DNA from: Agrobacterium tumefaciens
GTDB taxonomy: Bacteria > Pseudomonadota > Alphaproteobacteria > Rhizobiales > Rhizobiaceae
Reading direction: 5' to 3'
DNA: 64,000 nucleotides
NCBI GenBank assembly: GCA_025559845.1
Contig: CP048469.1
Location: forward strand, 868,001 to 932,000
Positions 1 to 9,334 of this stretch are shown here, one piece after another. Under the pieces are notes generated by a model. That model ran no database searches. It saw only the letters and a program-made list of their open reading frames with translations, and was not told the origin of the DNA. Position 1 is the first letter of the stretch. Each line of letters opens with the position of its first letter. Both the position numbers and the translations under genes were made by a program.

Positions 1-110
1 GCGTCTTCACCAAGGTCGGCGAAGAATTGCGCGAATGGCTGGCAGATCGCGCTACCGCGGGACGCACGGTACCAAAAGGCTTCCCGCGCAGCGGCAAGTT
101 CGGCGGGTAA
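1..110 (+). CDS. parC: DNA topoisomerase IV subunit A, C-terminal end (partial)
   Basis: Open from the left edge to a TAA at 108-110. The readable tail (about 35 residues) ends in [17 protein letters not shown], which resembles the C-terminus of rhizobial ParC, the decatenating subunit of topoisomerase IV. Only the extreme end of the last beta-propeller blade and tail is present, so the call rests on a short conserved tail and on the position upstream of a strong terminator. Confidence 0.7.
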   Translation, partial: VFTKVGEELREWLADRATAGRTVPKGFPRSGKFGG

Positions 111-138
111 GGGCCAGACCCCATCATATCGTTTAAAG

Positions 139-169
139 GCGCCGCATATCCAGGATATGCGGCGTTTTT
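139..169 (+). terminator. Rho-independent terminator after parC
   Basis: A 12-bp perfect inverted repeat (140-151 with 153-164, around gccgcatatcc) is followed by five T. It lies 30 bases after the parC stop and before the convergent bpt gene, and is probably used in both directions. Confidence 0.85.
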
Positions 170-190
170 CATTTCACCGGTAAGGTGTGA

Positions 191-958
191 TCATTCCGCC
201 TGCTCAGTCGGCGGCGTGTAGCGTTCCCAACCGCGCGGGGTCAGGTGTTCCTGCGGATGATAGCGGGTTTTGTAGCCCATCTTCTCCGAACCATCGACCC
301 AGTAGCCGAGATAGACGTGCGGCAGGCCAAGTGTACGGGTGCGCTCGACGTGGTCGAGTATCATGAACGTGCCGAGCGATCGCTTTTCCAGTGCAGGATT
401 GAAGAACGAATAGACCATCGACAGCCCGTCGCTCATCACGTCGCTCAGGGCGACAGCCAGCAGCTCTCCGCGCTTGCTGGAATCGATGCCAGACCCCGGT
501 TCGCGCAGACGATATTCGATGATGCGGGTGTTGACGTGGGTATCCTCGACCATGATCGCATAATCGAGCGCCGACATATCTGACATGCCACCCGACTGGT
601 GGCGGCTGTCGAGATAACGGCGGAACAGGGCAAACTGTTCGGTGGACGGTTCCGCGGGATGGACCGTGGCAACAATATCGCTGTTGGCGGACAGGACACG
701 CCGCATCGATTTCGTCGGCTGAAATTCTGCCGTCAGAATGCGGACCGAGACGCATGCCCGGCAGTTTTCGCAGGCCGGGCGATAGGCGATGTTCTGGGAG
801 CGCCTGAAGCCGCCTTGGGTCAACAGGTCGTTCATTTCCGAGGCGCGCGGTCCCACCAGATGGGTGAAGACCTTTCGCTCCATCTGATTTGGCAGATATG
901 GGCAGGTGGCCGGTGCCGTCAGATAAAATTGAGGAGAGGGCGTCGTCTGCGTGTTCAT
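191..958 (-). CDS. bpt: Aspartate/glutamate leucyltransferase (arginyltransferase family)
   Basis: 255 residues starting [13 protein letters not shown]. The family transfers Leu (or Arg) from aminoacyl-tRNA to N-terminal Asp/Glu of proteins and so marks them for the ClpS/ClpAP N-degron pathway in the cytoplasm. Family signatures visible are an N-terminal [16 protein letters not shown] block, a Cys pair in [15 protein letters not shown], and a C-terminal [17 protein letters not shown] block with the acetyltransferase-like fold. An upstream in-frame ATG at 988 would add ten residues ([10 protein letters not shown]); the shorter start matches the family. It converges on parC and lies head to tail with the RDD gene. 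Confidence 0.9.
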   Translation of the reverse strand: MNTQTTPSPQFYLTAPATCPYLPNQMERKVFTHLVGPRASEMNDLLTQGGFRRSQNIAYRPACENCRACVSVRILTAEFQPTKSMRRVLSANSDIVATVHPAEPSTEQFALFRRYLDSRHQSGGMSDMSALDYAIMVEDTHVNTRIIEYRLREPGSGIDSSKRGELLAVALSDVMSDGLSMVYSFFNPALEKRSLGTFMILDHVERTRTLGLPHVYLGYWVDGSEKMGYKTRYHPQEHLTPRGWERYTPPTEQAE

Positions 959-1075
959 CGAACCGTGATCGCCTCCTTCGCCTGTCACATAGTGTCACAG
1001 AATGGCAAAATGCCGCAAAACGTCAACCACGAGATGCGGCATCAAGCCTATTTGAACGCCGTGATTTTACGGGTT

Positions 1076-1534
1076 TTAACGGGTTCTGACGACAACGGTG
1101 CCCAAAAGGAAGTCGTGAACCAGTCTGGAGCGCTCGGTAAACAGGCCCGCGAGCAGGATCAGCGGCGTCAGAACCGAGTTGATGACCCAGAAAAGCACGA
1201 TGTGAACCGTGGCAAGCAGGAAGTCGATTCGCCGACCGTCCAGCCGCGCCATGGCAATGCCCATAGCGCGCATGCCGGGCGTTGCCTGCGACAGGCCACC
1301 AAGCGAGATGCCGAAATAGAGCACGGCAACGATCACGAACAGTGCCGGATAGAGGAACCATCCGAGGCCGAGTGTGATGACGCCAAGAAAGAACACGATC
1401 ACCGCCGCGGGAATGCAAAGAAGCAGCACGATGGCGTAATCGATCAGAAACGCAAACACACGCCTGCTCAGCACGCCGCTATATGCGCGCCAGTCGTCCG
1501 GTGCGATATAGGTGGGATTCTGTTCAAGGCTCAT
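1076..1534 (-). CDS. RDD family membrane protein
   Basis: 152 residues from MSLEQNPTYIAPDDW. Three to four hydrophobic segments follow, the first being VFAFLIDYAIVLLL, whose LID with the preceding SRR (Arg and Asp) gives the RDD signature. RDD proteins are inner-membrane proteins, some linked to sodium/proton exchange, but no function can be assigned here. The start at 1534 has a GGAGAC ribosome site; an upstream ATG at 1567 is less likely. It sits between hemB and bpt, an arrangement common in Rhizobiales. Confidence 0.85.
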   Translation of the reverse strand: MSLEQNPTYIAPDDWRAYSGVLSRRVFAFLIDYAIVLLLCIPAAVIVFFLGVITLGLGWFLYPALFVIVAVLYFGISLGGLSQATPGMRAMGIAMARLDGRRIDFLLATVHIVLFWVINSVLTPLILLAGLFTERSRLVHDFLLGTVVVRTR

Positions 1535-1609
1535 CGGCGGTTGTCTCCTGATAATGTCAGCAAACAATATGGGGACGAAACCGCCGAATACAATAAGCCC
1601 GCCGTGCCG

Positions 1610-2623
1610 TCAGCTCCTGGCCAGTTTGCGTGCCGCCTCAACGGCGAAGTAGGTCAAAATGCCGTCGCATCCAGCGCGCTTGAAACAGAGCAGTGTTTCC
1701 ATCATGACGCGGTCGCCGTCGATCCAGCCGTTCATTGCTGCGGCCTTGATCTGCGAATATTCGCCGGAGACCTGATAGGCGAAGGTCGGAAGACCGAACG
1801 CCTCTTTCAGCCGCCAACAGATATCGAGATAGGGTAGGCCGGGTTTGACCATCAGCATGTCGGCGCCTTCCTCGACGTCGAGGGCCGCGTCACGCATCGC
1901 TTCCGTGCCGTTGGCCGGGTTGATGTAATAGCTGTTCTTGTCGCCCTTCAGCAGGCCGGCGGTCGAAATCGCCTCGCGATAGGGACCGTAATAACCCGAC
2001 GAGAACTTGGTCGCATAGGACATGATGCCAGCGCCTTGGTGGCCAGCGGCATCCAGTCCGCGACGGATCGCACCGACACGGCCGTCCATCATTTCGGATG
2101 GAGAGATAATGTCCGATCCGGCATCGGCCTGAAGAATGGCAGCCTTGACGACCTGTTCGACGGTTTCGTCATTGACGATCTCGTCGCCGCGAAGAATGCC
2201 GTCATGGCCGTGGCTGGTGAAGGGGTCGAGCGCCACATCGGTAATCATGCCGATGTTCGGCACGGCTTTCTTGACGGCAGCCGTGGCCTGATTGATCAGG
2301 TTGTTGGCGAGAAGGGCGTTGGAACCGGTCTCGTCGCGCAGTTCCATTTCAATGTTGGGGAATGTTGCAATGGCCGGGATGCCGAGATCGGCTGCTTCCT
2401 TGGCGGCCTCGACAAGTTTGTCGACACTCATGCGGTTGACGCCAGGCATGGCAGGGATGGGGTCCACGATGCCCGTACCCGGAACGATAAACACCGGCCA
2501 GATCAGATCGTCGACCGTCAGGCGGTTTTCCTGAACCATACGGCGTGTCCAGTCGGCCTTGCGATTGCGCCGCATGCGGCGGTGGCCGGTAATCTCGTCG
2601 ACCAGATGGGTTTTGTCCTGCAT
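1610..2623 (-). CDS. hemB: Delta-aminolevulinic acid dehydratase (porphobilinogen synthase)
   Basis: 337 residues from MQDKTHLVDEITGHRR. It condenses two 5-aminolevulinate molecules into porphobilinogen, the second committed step of haem and vitamin B12 synthesis. The protein carries the N-terminal RRMRRN arm, the Schiff-base lysine block MVKPGLPYLD and the AYQVSGEYSQI block. The start is set by an AAGGA site just upstream of 2623; the open frame extends to 2803, but that extension has no family similarity and is untranslated or a leader. Length is usual for the family. Confidence 0.95.
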   Translation of the reverse strand: MQDKTHLVDEITGHRRMRRNRKADWTRRMVQENRLTVDDLIWPVFIVPGTGIVDPIPAMPGVNRMSVDKLVEAAKEAADLGIPAIATFPNIEMELRDETGSNALLANNLINQATAAVKKAVPNIGMITDVALDPFTSHGHDGILRGDEIVNDETVEQVVKAAILQADAGSDIISPSEMMDGRVGAIRRGLDAAGHQGAGIMSYATKFSSGYYGPYREAISTAGLLKGDKNSYYINPANGTEAMRDAALDVEEGADMLMVKPGLPYLDICWRLKEAFGLPTFAYQVSGEYSQIKAAAMNGWIDGDRVMMETLLCFKRAGCDGILTYFAVEAARKLARS

Positions 2624-2781
2624 GAGAGAATGTCCTTCCAAATCCGGACTGCTCCATAACACGAAGGACGCGCCGTGCGAATGCGACAATCGATCCCGGT
2701 TGAGCGGATGTTTTTGACAAGGCATGGGCAAAGAAACAATATGGGCTGTTCGCCCGCTTATTGAGACCGTATCTTCCGGCC

Positions 2782-3219
2782 ATGGAACCTGATTCTCAAC
2801 CACAGCCGAAACGCCCGCTTACCGGGATACTCTACCTGGTCTTCATGCGGCTGGTCGCCGTTTCGTGTTTTTGGTTCGGCCTGCAATATTGGGCAATGCT
2901 CACCGGCTATTCGCTCGGCGGTCACGGACGCTTTGATCTTCTGAACCTTCCCTGGCGCGTGGCGGGCACCGGACTTGCCATGGTTTTCCCGGTTGCTGCA
3001 CTTGGGCTCTGGCTTGGCGCCTCCTGGGGGGCGGCCATGTGGGTCATCGGCGCTGGTACTCAGATCGCTATGTATAAGGTGTGGCCGCATATCTTCGGTG
3101 CAAACACTCTCGTTCCTGTTTTGCACGGCCTCGTGGCAACCGTTTATATACTATTTCTGGTCGCTTTCTGGCTGGATGCGCGTCAGAACGAAGAACGCGC
3201 AAGAATTGATTTACCATAA
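2782..3219 (+). CDS. DUF6163 family membrane protein
   Basis: 145 residues from MEPDSQPQPKRPL with four hydrophobic segments (roughly 17-40, 58-80, 83-103, 115-137), in the pattern of the uncharacterised rhizobial DUF6163 family. It is divergent from hemB. A TTG at 2761 could add seven residues; ATG 2782 was preferred. Function unknown; inner membrane location is inferred from hydrophobicity only. Confidence 0.75.
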   Translation: MEPDSQPQPKRPLTGILYLVFMRLVAVSCFWFGLQYWAMLTGYSLGGHGRFDLLNLPWRVAGTGLAMVFPVAALGLWLGASWGAAMWVIGAGTQIAMYKVWPHIFGANTLVPVLHGLVATVYILFLVAFWLDARQNEERARIDLP

Positions 3220-3345
3220 AAAGAAAGCAATTTGGCCCGTTTTCAAGGCAATTTTCTATCTTAAGTATTTGATTTTTATAGGTTCGAGCTAGGTCGGTCC
3301 AAGATTGCCACAAGTTCGGTGCGATCTGAACAATGCAGGTAAGCA

Positions 3346-3390
3346 TTTGTTAATCGTACGTTTTAAGTAGAATTTTATGCGCATTGCTTA
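3346..3390. promoter_or_regulatory. Motif pair upstream of ldtR, shared with ldtP
   Basis: The AT-rich gap before ldtR holds tttgttaatc (3346-3355) and attgctta (3383-3390). Both words recur upstream of ldtP (4219-4228 and 4231-4238), although their spacing differs (37 versus 12 bases). They are candidates for a shared promoter or LdtR operator; this is inference. Confidence 0.4.
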
Positions 3391-3449
3391 GGTTCTTACT
3401 CAAGGCGGGAACAAACAAACACACCGCCAAACAAAACAGTGAGGCAGTT

Positions 3450-3962
3450 ATGATCAATACCAAAGCAAAGCCGCAGGCTATCGTCGCTGACGTACAGGAA
3501 GAAACCATCCGTTCGCTCTACATGGAGTCGCTGCACCTGGTTGAGCGTCTTCACCGCCGTCTGCTCGATGTCATCAAGGACGAGTTCGATCGTCAGGGTC
3601 GCGATGACGTCAACGCAGTCCAGGCACTCCTTCTGTTTAACATCGGCAACTCCGAACTGACCGCCGGTGAGCTGCGTTCGCGCGGTTACTACCTCGGCTC
3701 GAACGTTTCCTACAACGTCAAGAAGCTGGTCGACCTCGGTCTCATCAACCACCAGCGTTCGCGTGTCGACCGTCGCTCGGTTCGTATCAGCCTGACCGAA
3801 AAGGGCCAGCAGATAGCCGAAACCGTTGCCCGCCTTTATGAGCGCCACGTCGGCTCGATCGAAAAGGTCGGCGGCATCGGCACCGGCGAATTCGCCGAAA
3901 TGAACAAGCTGCTGCAGCGCCTCGACCGTTTCTGGAACGACTCGATCGCATATCGCCTGTAA
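3450..3962 (+). CDS. ldtR: MarR-family regulator LdtR
   Basis: 170 residues from MINTKAKPQAIVADV. The winged-helix MarR core is visible: recognition helix region LTAGELRSRGYYLGSNVSYNV and wing LGLINHQRSRVDRRSVRISLTEKG. The sequence is the long-helix type described as LdtR in Liberibacter and Sinorhizobium, where it activates the adjacent L,D-transpeptidase gene and is inhibited by small phenolic ligands. Start at 3450 is chosen for the GAGG site; a longer frame from 3384 lacks support. ldtP follows on the same strand 318 bases later, as in those relatives. Confidence 0.88.
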   Translation: MINTKAKPQAIVADVQEETIRSLYMESLHLVERLHRRLLDVIKDEFDRQGRDDVNAVQALLLFNIGNSELTAGELRSRGYYLGSNVSYNVKKLVDLGLINHQRSRVDRRSVRISLTEKGQQIAETVARLYERHVGSIEKVGGIGTGEFAEMNKLLQRLDRFWNDSIAYRL

Positions 3963-3982
3963 TTTCGATTGCAGTTTTCTTC

Positions 3983-4015
3983 AAAGCCGGACGCAAGGCG
4001 ATTGCGTCCGGCTTT
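3983..4015 (+). terminator. Terminator hairpin after ldtR
   Basis: A 14-bp perfect stem (3983-3996 with 4002-4015) around a ggcga loop, 20 bases after the ldtR stop. The downstream T-tract is weak. Confidence 0.75.
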
Positions 4016-4218
4016 GCGTTTCGCCTTGTTTTACAGTGCACACAGCTTCGTGAGAAAAGGGCTGGTGACACGAATTGGCCATATTGATATGGGACCGGCA
4101 AAGACGAAGGAGCCGGCGGTTTCTCCTGTTTTCTCGGCATGGCCAGATTGTCGTGTCCGACCGTTATCGAAGGCAAGAGCGTAACGAGTATTTCCGGCCG
4201 GCAGACGCGTTGTACGTG

Positions 4219-4238
4219 TTTGTTAATCATATTGCTTT
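4219..4238 (+). promoter_or_regulatory. Motif pair upstream of ldtP, shared with ldtR
   Basis: tttgttaatc at 4219-4228 and attgcttt at 4231-4238 match words upstream of ldtR. The position, about 50-60 bases before the ldtP start, suits a promoter/operator. Binding by LdtR is inference from its known role. Confidence 0.4.
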
Positions 4239-4280
4239 AGGCATCGTTCAGATTGCCTGATAGAGTGGCTGGTAGGTAAA

Positions 4281-5612
4281 ATGACAAAGAAATCCGTTTC
4301 CGATCCCGTGTCCCGTCGCGCGCTTCTGCGCTCGGCCGTTTCCGTTGGCGCTGTTGCGCTGGCTGCGCCCGCTTTGGCGCAGGATGCGCTGAACGACCTG
4401 ATGGGTTCTTCCCGTCGTGGCAACTGGGACGACCAGTTCGATGCGAACACCTCGCGTTCGGCGGTTGGCGTTGTTTCCAACAATCCGGTTCTCGGTTCGG
4501 AAGCGCCGATCTACATGCAGCAGGCGATCATGCAGTATCAGCAGATCGTTCAGAACGGCGGCTGGCCTGACGTTCCGACAAGCCAGCAGCGTCTCCAGAT
4601 CGGCGTCAGCGATCCTTCCGTTCAGATCCTGCGTCAGCGTCTGATGGTTTCCGGCGATCTGCTGCGTGAAGCCGGCATCTCCAGCGCATTCGATTCCTAT
4701 GTGGATGGCGCGCTGAAGCGTTTCCAGGCTCGTCATGGTCTGCCGGCAGATGGCGTGATCGGCGAATACACCACCAAGGCTCTGAATGTTTCCGCACAGA
4801 TCCGTTTGGCGCAGCTTCAGACCAACCTGGTGCGCATTGATTCCATGTCGGGCGATCTCGGCCAGCGTCACCTGATGGTCAATATTCCGGCTGCCTCTAT
4901 TGAAGCCGTGGAAAATGGCCGCGTCGTTCTGCGTAACACGGCCGTTGTCGGCCGCGCCAGCCGCCCGACGCACGTCATCAACTCCAAGATCTACGAGGTT
5001 ATCCTCAACCCTTACTGGACTGCGCCGCGCTCGATCGTCGAAAAGGACATCGTGCCGTTGATGCAGAAGGACCCGACCTATCTGGAGCGGAACAACATCC
5101 GCCTCATCGACGGCAAGGGACAGGAAGTTTCGCCGACGACGGTCGACTGGTTCGCGCCGAAGGCTCCGAACCTGATGTTCCGTCAGGACCCGGGCAAGAT
5201 CAACGCCATGTCCTCGACGAAGATCAACTTCCACAACCCCAACAACGAATACATGCACGACACGCCACAGCAGGGCCTGTTCAACAAGCTGATGCGTTTC
5301 GAATCGTCCGGCTGCGTCCGCGTGCAGAACGTTCGCGACCTGACTTCCTGGCTGCTGCGAGACACGGCAGGCTGGTCGCGTCAGGAAATGGAACGCGTCA
5401 TCGCATCGCGCGTCAGCACGCCGATCAAGCTCGCACAGGAAGTGCCGGTTTATTTCGTTTACATCACTGCCTGGTCGGCGAAGGACGGCGTTGTTCAGTT
5501 CCGCGACGACATCTACGGCAAGGATGGCAATGCCGAACTGGCGCTTAACACCACGAGCGGCATGGAACAGCCTGCCGGTTCCGTGGACGACGATCTGCTG
5601 CCGCGCAACTAA
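4281..5612 (+). CDS. ldtP: Tat-exported L,D-transpeptidase
   Basis: 443 residues. The N-terminus has a twin-arginine signal (SRRALLRSAVSVGAVALAA, cut likely after ALA at about residue 34). A peptidoglycan-binding repeat lies near 130-175 (DGALKRFQARHGLPADGVIG) and a YkuD catalytic domain near 195-380, with the nucleophile in SSGCVRV (Cys345) and the paired histidine region NFHNPNNEYMHD. The enzyme forms 3-3 peptidoglycan cross-links or anchors proteins in the periplasm. Its position behind ldtR matches the known regulator-target pair, hence the name. A longish C-terminal tail follows the domain. Confidence 0.9.
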   Translation: MTKKSVSDPVSRRALLRSAVSVGAVALAAPALAQDALNDLMGSSRRGNWDDQFDANTSRSAVGVVSNNPVLGSEAPIYMQQAIMQYQQIVQNGGWPDVPTSQQRLQIGVSDPSVQILRQRLMVSGDLLREAGISSAFDSYVDGALKRFQARHGLPADGVIGEYTTKALNVSAQIRLAQLQTNLVRIDSMSGDLGQRHLMVNIPAASIEAVENGRVVLRNTAVVGRASRPTHVINSKIYEVILNPYWTAPRSIVEKDIVPLMQKDPTYLERNNIRLIDGKGQEVSPTTVDWFAPKAPNLMFRQDPGKINAMSSTKINFHNPNNEYMHDTPQQGLFNKLMRFESSGCVRVQNVRDLTSWLLRDTAGWSRQEMERVIASRVSTPIKLAQEVPVYFVYITAWSAKDGVVQFRDDIYGKDGNAELALNTTSGMEQPAGSVDDDLLPRN

Positions 5613-5637
5613 GCGAATTTCGCCCGAGTTTGAAAAG

Positions 5638-5665
5638 ACCGCGCCCTTCCGGCGCGGTTTTTTGT
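5638..5665 (+). terminator. Rho-independent terminator after ldtP
   Basis: 8-bp GC stem accgcgcc/ggcgcggt (5638-5645 with 5651-5658) and a run of T. Confidence 0.88.
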
Positions 5666-5807
5666 TTGTGCGGCCGATTTCGCCGAAAGGAAATGTCGTT
5701 TTTTGCGGTCACGTCGCAGTTTGACGGGCAAATCTCGCTGCCCGTATTGCTCTTGAAGGGGGAGGGCGCTAAGACGCCTTCGCATTACTGTTTCAGGAGC
5801 CTTCACC

Positions 5808-7097
5808 ATGTCGAACACAGATGCTTTCTTCTCCCGTCCGCTTGCCGATGTCGATCCGGAAATTTTCGGCGCGATTGAGAAGGAACTCGGTCGCCAGCGC
5901 CACGAGATCGAACTGATCGCCTCGGAAAATATCGTCTCCCGCGCTGTGCTTGAAGCGCAGGGTTCGATCATGACCAACAAATACGCTGAAGGTTATCCGG
6001 GCAAGCGTTATTACGGCGGATGTCAGTTCGTTGACATCGCGGAAGAGCTGGCGATTGAACGCGCCAAGAAGCTGTTCGGCGTCAATTTCGCCAACGTCCA
6101 GCCGAACTCCGGTTCGCAGATGAACCAGGCGGTGTTCCTCGCGCTTCTCCAGCCGGGTGATACCTTCATGGGTCTCGATCTGAACTCGGGTGGTCACCTG
6201 ACGCACGGTTCGCCGGTAAACATGTCCGGCAAGTGGTTCAACGTCGTGTCGTACGGCGTGCGCGAAGGCGACAACCTGCTCGATATGGACGATGTTGCTG
6301 AAAAGGCTCGTACCCACAAGCCGAAGCTCATCATCGCCGGCGGCACGGCCTACTCCCGTATCTGGGACTGGAAGCGTTTCCGCGAGATCGCTGATGAAGT
6401 TGGCGCTTACCTGATGGTCGACATGGCGCACATCGCCGGTCTGGTTGCCGGTGGCCAGCATCCGTCGCCGTTCCCGCATTGCCACGTTGCCACGACGACG
6501 ACGCACAAGTCGCTCCGCGGCCCGCGCGGTGGCGTTATCCTGACCAATGACGAAGATCTGGCCAAGAAGTTCAACTCGGCTGTCTTCCCTGGCCTCCAGG
6601 GCGGTCCGCTGATGCACATCATCGCCGCCAAGGCTGTTGCCTTCGGTGAAGCGCTGCAGCCGGAATTCAAGGACTACGCCGCGCAGATCGTCAAGAACGC
6701 CAAGGCACTGGCAGAAACGCTGATCGCTGGCGGTCTCGATGTCGTTTCCGGCGGTACCGACAACCACCTCATGCTGGTCGACCTTCGCAAGAAGAACGCA
6801 ACCGGCAAGCGTGCGGAAGCAGCGCTCGGCCGCGCCTACATCACCTGCAACAAGAACGGCATCCCGTTCGACCCTGAAAAGCCTTTCGTGACGTCGGGTG
6901 TCCGCCTTGGCGCACCGGCCGGCACGACGCGCGGCTTCAAGGAAGCTGAATTCCGTGAAATCGGCAAGCTGATCGTTGAGGTTCTCGACGGTCTCAAGGT
7001 TGCCAATTCGGATGAAGGCAATGCTGCCGTTGAGGCTTCCGTACGCGAGAAGGTCGTTGCTTTGACCGATCGCTTCCCCATGTACCCGTACATGTAA
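5808..7097 (+). CDS. glyA: Serine hydroxymethyltransferase
   Basis: 429 residues. Interconverts serine and glycine using tetrahydrofolate, supplying one-carbon units in the cytoplasm. The PLP lysine is K234 in [13 protein letters not shown]; the N-terminal [19 protein letters not shown] and YGGCQFVD blocks are intact and the length is typical. It follows the ldtP terminator and has its own 140-base leader, which contains a 7-bp hairpin (acgggca/tgcccgt) but no riboswitch I recognise. It is followed 12 bases later by nrdR, so the two are probably cotranscribed, as in many Rhizobiales. Confidence 0.97.
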   Translation: MSNTDAFFSRPLADVDPEIFGAIEKELGRQRHEIELIASENIVSRAVLEAQGSIMTNKYAEGYPGKRYYGGCQFVDIAEELAIERAKKLFGVNFANVQPNSGSQMNQAVFLALLQPGDTFMGLDLNSGGHLTHGSPVNMSGKWFNVVSYGVREGDNLLDMDDVAEKARTHKPKLIIAGGTAYSRIWDWKRFREIADEVGAYLMVDMAHIAGLVAGGQHPSPFPHCHVATTTTHKSLRGPRGGVILTNDEDLAKKFNSAVFPGLQGGPLMHIIAAKAVAFGEALQPEFKDYAAQIVKNAKALAETLIAGGLDVVSGGTDNHLMLVDLRKKNATGKRAEAALGRAYITCNKNGIPFDPEKPFVTSGVRLGAPAGTTRGFKEAEFREIGKLIVEVLDGLKVANSDEGNAAVEASVREKVVALTDRFPMYPYM

Positions 7098-7109
7098 GAG
7101 AGGAACGAG

Positions 7110-7589
7110 ATGCGCTGCCCTTTTTGCGGTTCTGAAGACACGCAGGTCAAGGACTCTCGTCCGGCGGAGGACAACACCTCCATTCGCCGGCGGCGCATCT
7201 GCCCCGATTGCGGCGGCCGCTTCACGACCTATGAGCGCGTGCAATTGCGCGAACTGATGGTCATCAAGAAAAGCGGCCGCAAGCTGCCGTTCGACCGGGA
7301 AAAGCTGGTGCGATCTTTCGAGATCGCGCTGCGCAAACGCCCGGTTGATCGTGACCGGATCGAACGTGCCGTTTCCGGTATCGCCCGTCGTCTGGAAAGC
7401 TCCGGCGAGACGGAAATCCCATCTGAAGAAATCGGCTTGCAGGTTCTCGAAGCGCTGAAAAGCCTCGATGACGTTGCCTTCGTGCGGTACGCCTCGGTCT
7501 ATCGCGATTTCAGCCACGCCGAAGACTTCGAAAACGTCATTGCCGAGATCAACGCGAAGATTGCGCGTGATACGGAAGGCGGGGTCTGA
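7110..7589 (+). CDS. nrdR: Transcriptional repressor NrdR
   Basis: 159 residues. Zinc ribbon with Cys3, Cys6, Cys31 and Cys34, followed by an ATP-cone domain (about 49-139, starting [18 protein letters not shown]). NrdR senses the dATP/ATP balance and represses ribonucleotide reductase genes at NrdR boxes. It has a GAGG site and lies between glyA and ribD with only two bases before ribD, consistent with one transcript. Confidence 0.96.
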   Translation: MRCPFCGSEDTQVKDSRPAEDNTSIRRRRICPDCGGRFTTYERVQLRELMVIKKSGRKLPFDREKLVRSFEIALRKRPVDRDRIERAVSGIARRLESSGETEIPSEEIGLQVLEALKSLDDVAFVRYASVYRDFSHAEDFENVIAEINAKIARDTEGGV

Positions 7590-7591
7590 AC

Positions 7592-8665
7592 GTGACGACC
7601 CGTGCCGATGACGAAAGATTCATGGCGCGGGCGATCGACGTTTCGCTGCGCCATCAGGGTCAGACCGAAACCAATCCCTCTGTTGGCTGTGTCCTCGTCA
7701 AGGACGGCCAGATCATTGCCGAAGCCGTCACCGCAATCAGCGGCCGTCCGCATGCCGAGCGTCAGGCGCTTGAACTGGCAGGCGAGGCGGCGCGGGGTGC
7801 GACGGCCTATGTCACTCTCGAACCCTGCTCGCACTGGGGCAAGACACCGCCATGCGCCAATGCGCTGGTTGACTATGGCGTGGCCCGTGTCGTCGTTGCC
7901 GTTGATGATCCCGACGAGCGTGTATCGGGCCGCGGCTACGAAATTTTACGCGCCGCCGGTATCGTGGTCGAAACCGGTCTGCTGCGTGAAGAAGGCGAGC
8001 GCGCACTTGCAGGTTACCTCACACGCAAGGTTAAAAATCGCCCGCATGTGATTCTGAAGCTTGCGGTTTCTGCAGATGGCATGATCGGCCGTCGGGGCGA
8101 CGGACAGGTGGCGATCACCGGCCCGGAAGCGCGCCGCGCAGTGCATGAACTGAGGGCGCGTTGCGACGCGATCCTTATCGGCATCGGTACGGCGTTGGCC
8201 GACGATCCCGAACTGACCGTGCGTATCGAGGGCCTCGAGCAGCGCTCGCCCGTTCGCATCGTTCTCGATCGCCGGCTTGAGCTGCCGTTGACCTCGAAGC
8301 TGGTGAAAACGGCGGGGAACGTGCCGGTGATTGCGGTGACACTCGAGGCACCCCTCGATGCATCTGTCGCGCTTCAGGGTGCCGGCGTTGAAATCCAGCA
8401 AGCCTCGACGCTTGATGACCTCCTTCACGCTTTAGCGGAACGGGGCATGTCGGAACTGCTGGTCGAAGGCGGCGCCTCTGTCGCTCGCGCATTCCTCGAG
8501 GCTGGTCTCGTCGACCGTATCATGCTGTTCGAAAGCCCGGTGGTGGTGGGCGAAAACGGGGTTGAAACGCCGCTTCGTCGTGCCGATATCCCGGACGATT
8601 ATCTGCTTGTCAGCGAAACCGCCTATGGCGCCGACCGCTGCTTCGATTTTGAAAGGCCGCTTTGA
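7592..8665 (+). CDS. ribD: Riboflavin biosynthesis deaminase/reductase RibD
   Basis: 357 residues with a GTG start two bases after nrdR. The N-terminal zinc deaminase domain carries H54-A-E56 and the PCSHWGKTPPC motif (Cys79, Cys88); the C-terminal reductase domain begins near RPHVILKLAVSADGMIG. The protein catalyses two successive steps of riboflavin synthesis, deamination of the pyrimidine and reduction of the ribosyl chain. Its TGA overlaps the ribE start (TGATG), so the two are translationally coupled. Confidence 0.95.
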   Translation: MTTRADDERFMARAIDVSLRHQGQTETNPSVGCVLVKDGQIIAEAVTAISGRPHAERQALELAGEAARGATAYVTLEPCSHWGKTPPCANALVDYGVARVVVAVDDPDERVSGRGYEILRAAGIVVETGLLREEGERALAGYLTRKVKNRPHVILKLAVSADGMIGRRGDGQVAITGPEARRAVHELRARCDAILIGIGTALADDPELTVRIEGLEQRSPVRIVLDRRLELPLTSKLVKTAGNVPVIAVTLEAPLDASVALQGAGVEIQQASTLDDLLHALAERGMSELLVEGGASVARAFLEAGLVDRIMLFESPVVVGENGVETPLRRADIPDDYLLVSETAYGADRCFDFERPL

Positions 8666-9276
8666 TGTTTACCGGAATTGTAACCGACGTGGGAACCGTG
8701 TCCGAACTTGAGGCCCTGCCGGAAGGCGTGCGCCTTCGCGTGGCGACCAATTACGATCCCAAGACCATCGACATGGGCGCATCCATTTCGCATGGCGGCG
8801 TTTGCCTGACAGTGACGAAACTGCCCGATACCGGCAGCAACGAGCGCTGGTATGAAGTCGAAGCCTGGGAAGAAGCCCTGCGCCTGACGACGATCGCAAG
8901 CTGGCAGAAGGGTACGCATGTCAACCTCGAACGCGCGCTGAAGATCGGCGACGAACTCGGCGGCCACATTGTCTCCGGCCATGTTGATGGCAAGGCGGAA
9001 ATTCTGTCGGTCGAATCGGAAGGTGAAGCGGTTCGCATTCGTCTTCGTGCGCCTGAACATCTCGCAAAGTTCGTCGCGCCCAAGGGTTCTGTCGCGCTCG
9101 ACGGCACCTCGCTGACCGTCAACGCGGTCGAGGGTACCGATTTCGACGTTCTGTTGATCCGTCACACGCTGGCCGTCACCACCTGGGGCGAGCGCCAGCC
9201 GGGCGATTTCGTCAATTTCGAAGTCGACACCATGGCACGTTACGCCGCACGTCTGGCCGAATTCCCGTCGAACTGA
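8665..9276 (+). CDS. ribE: Riboflavin synthase alpha chain
   Basis: 203 residues, MFTGIVTDVGTVSELE, with the two internally repeated lumazine-binding barrels. The first has SISHGGVCLTV and the second has GSVALDGTSLTVNAV. It dismutates two lumazine molecules into riboflavin. The start ATG shares a base with the ribD stop. No FMN riboswitch is seen upstream of this cluster. Confidence 0.95.
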   Translation: MFTGIVTDVGTVSELEALPEGVRLRVATNYDPKTIDMGASISHGGVCLTVTKLPDTGSNERWYEVEAWEEALRLTTIASWQKGTHVNLERALKIGDELGGHIVSGHVDGKAEILSVESEGEAVRIRLRAPEHLAKFVAPKGSVALDGTSLTVNAVEGTDFDVLLIRHTLAVTTWGERQPGDFVNFEVDTMARYAARLAEFPSN

Positions 9277-9334
9277 CGGGATGGCGCCGTTCAGCGGCGC
9301 GACGTGAGTACGGTCGAGGAGAGGGGATTTCGAC

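Larger units (their letters stand above)
3963..4280 (+). other. 318-base intergenic region between ldtR and ldtP
   Basis: No gene is supported here. It holds the ldtR terminator (3983-4015), then about 200 bases without clear structure, then the motif pair tttgttaatc/attgctt (4219-4238) and the ggtaggt ribosome site before ldtP. Confidence 0.6.

Noticed and set aside
5793..7517. 574-codon open frame antisense to glyA and nrdR
   Set aside because: Shadow of high-GC coding DNA; no family signature, and glyA/nrdR are certain on the other strand.
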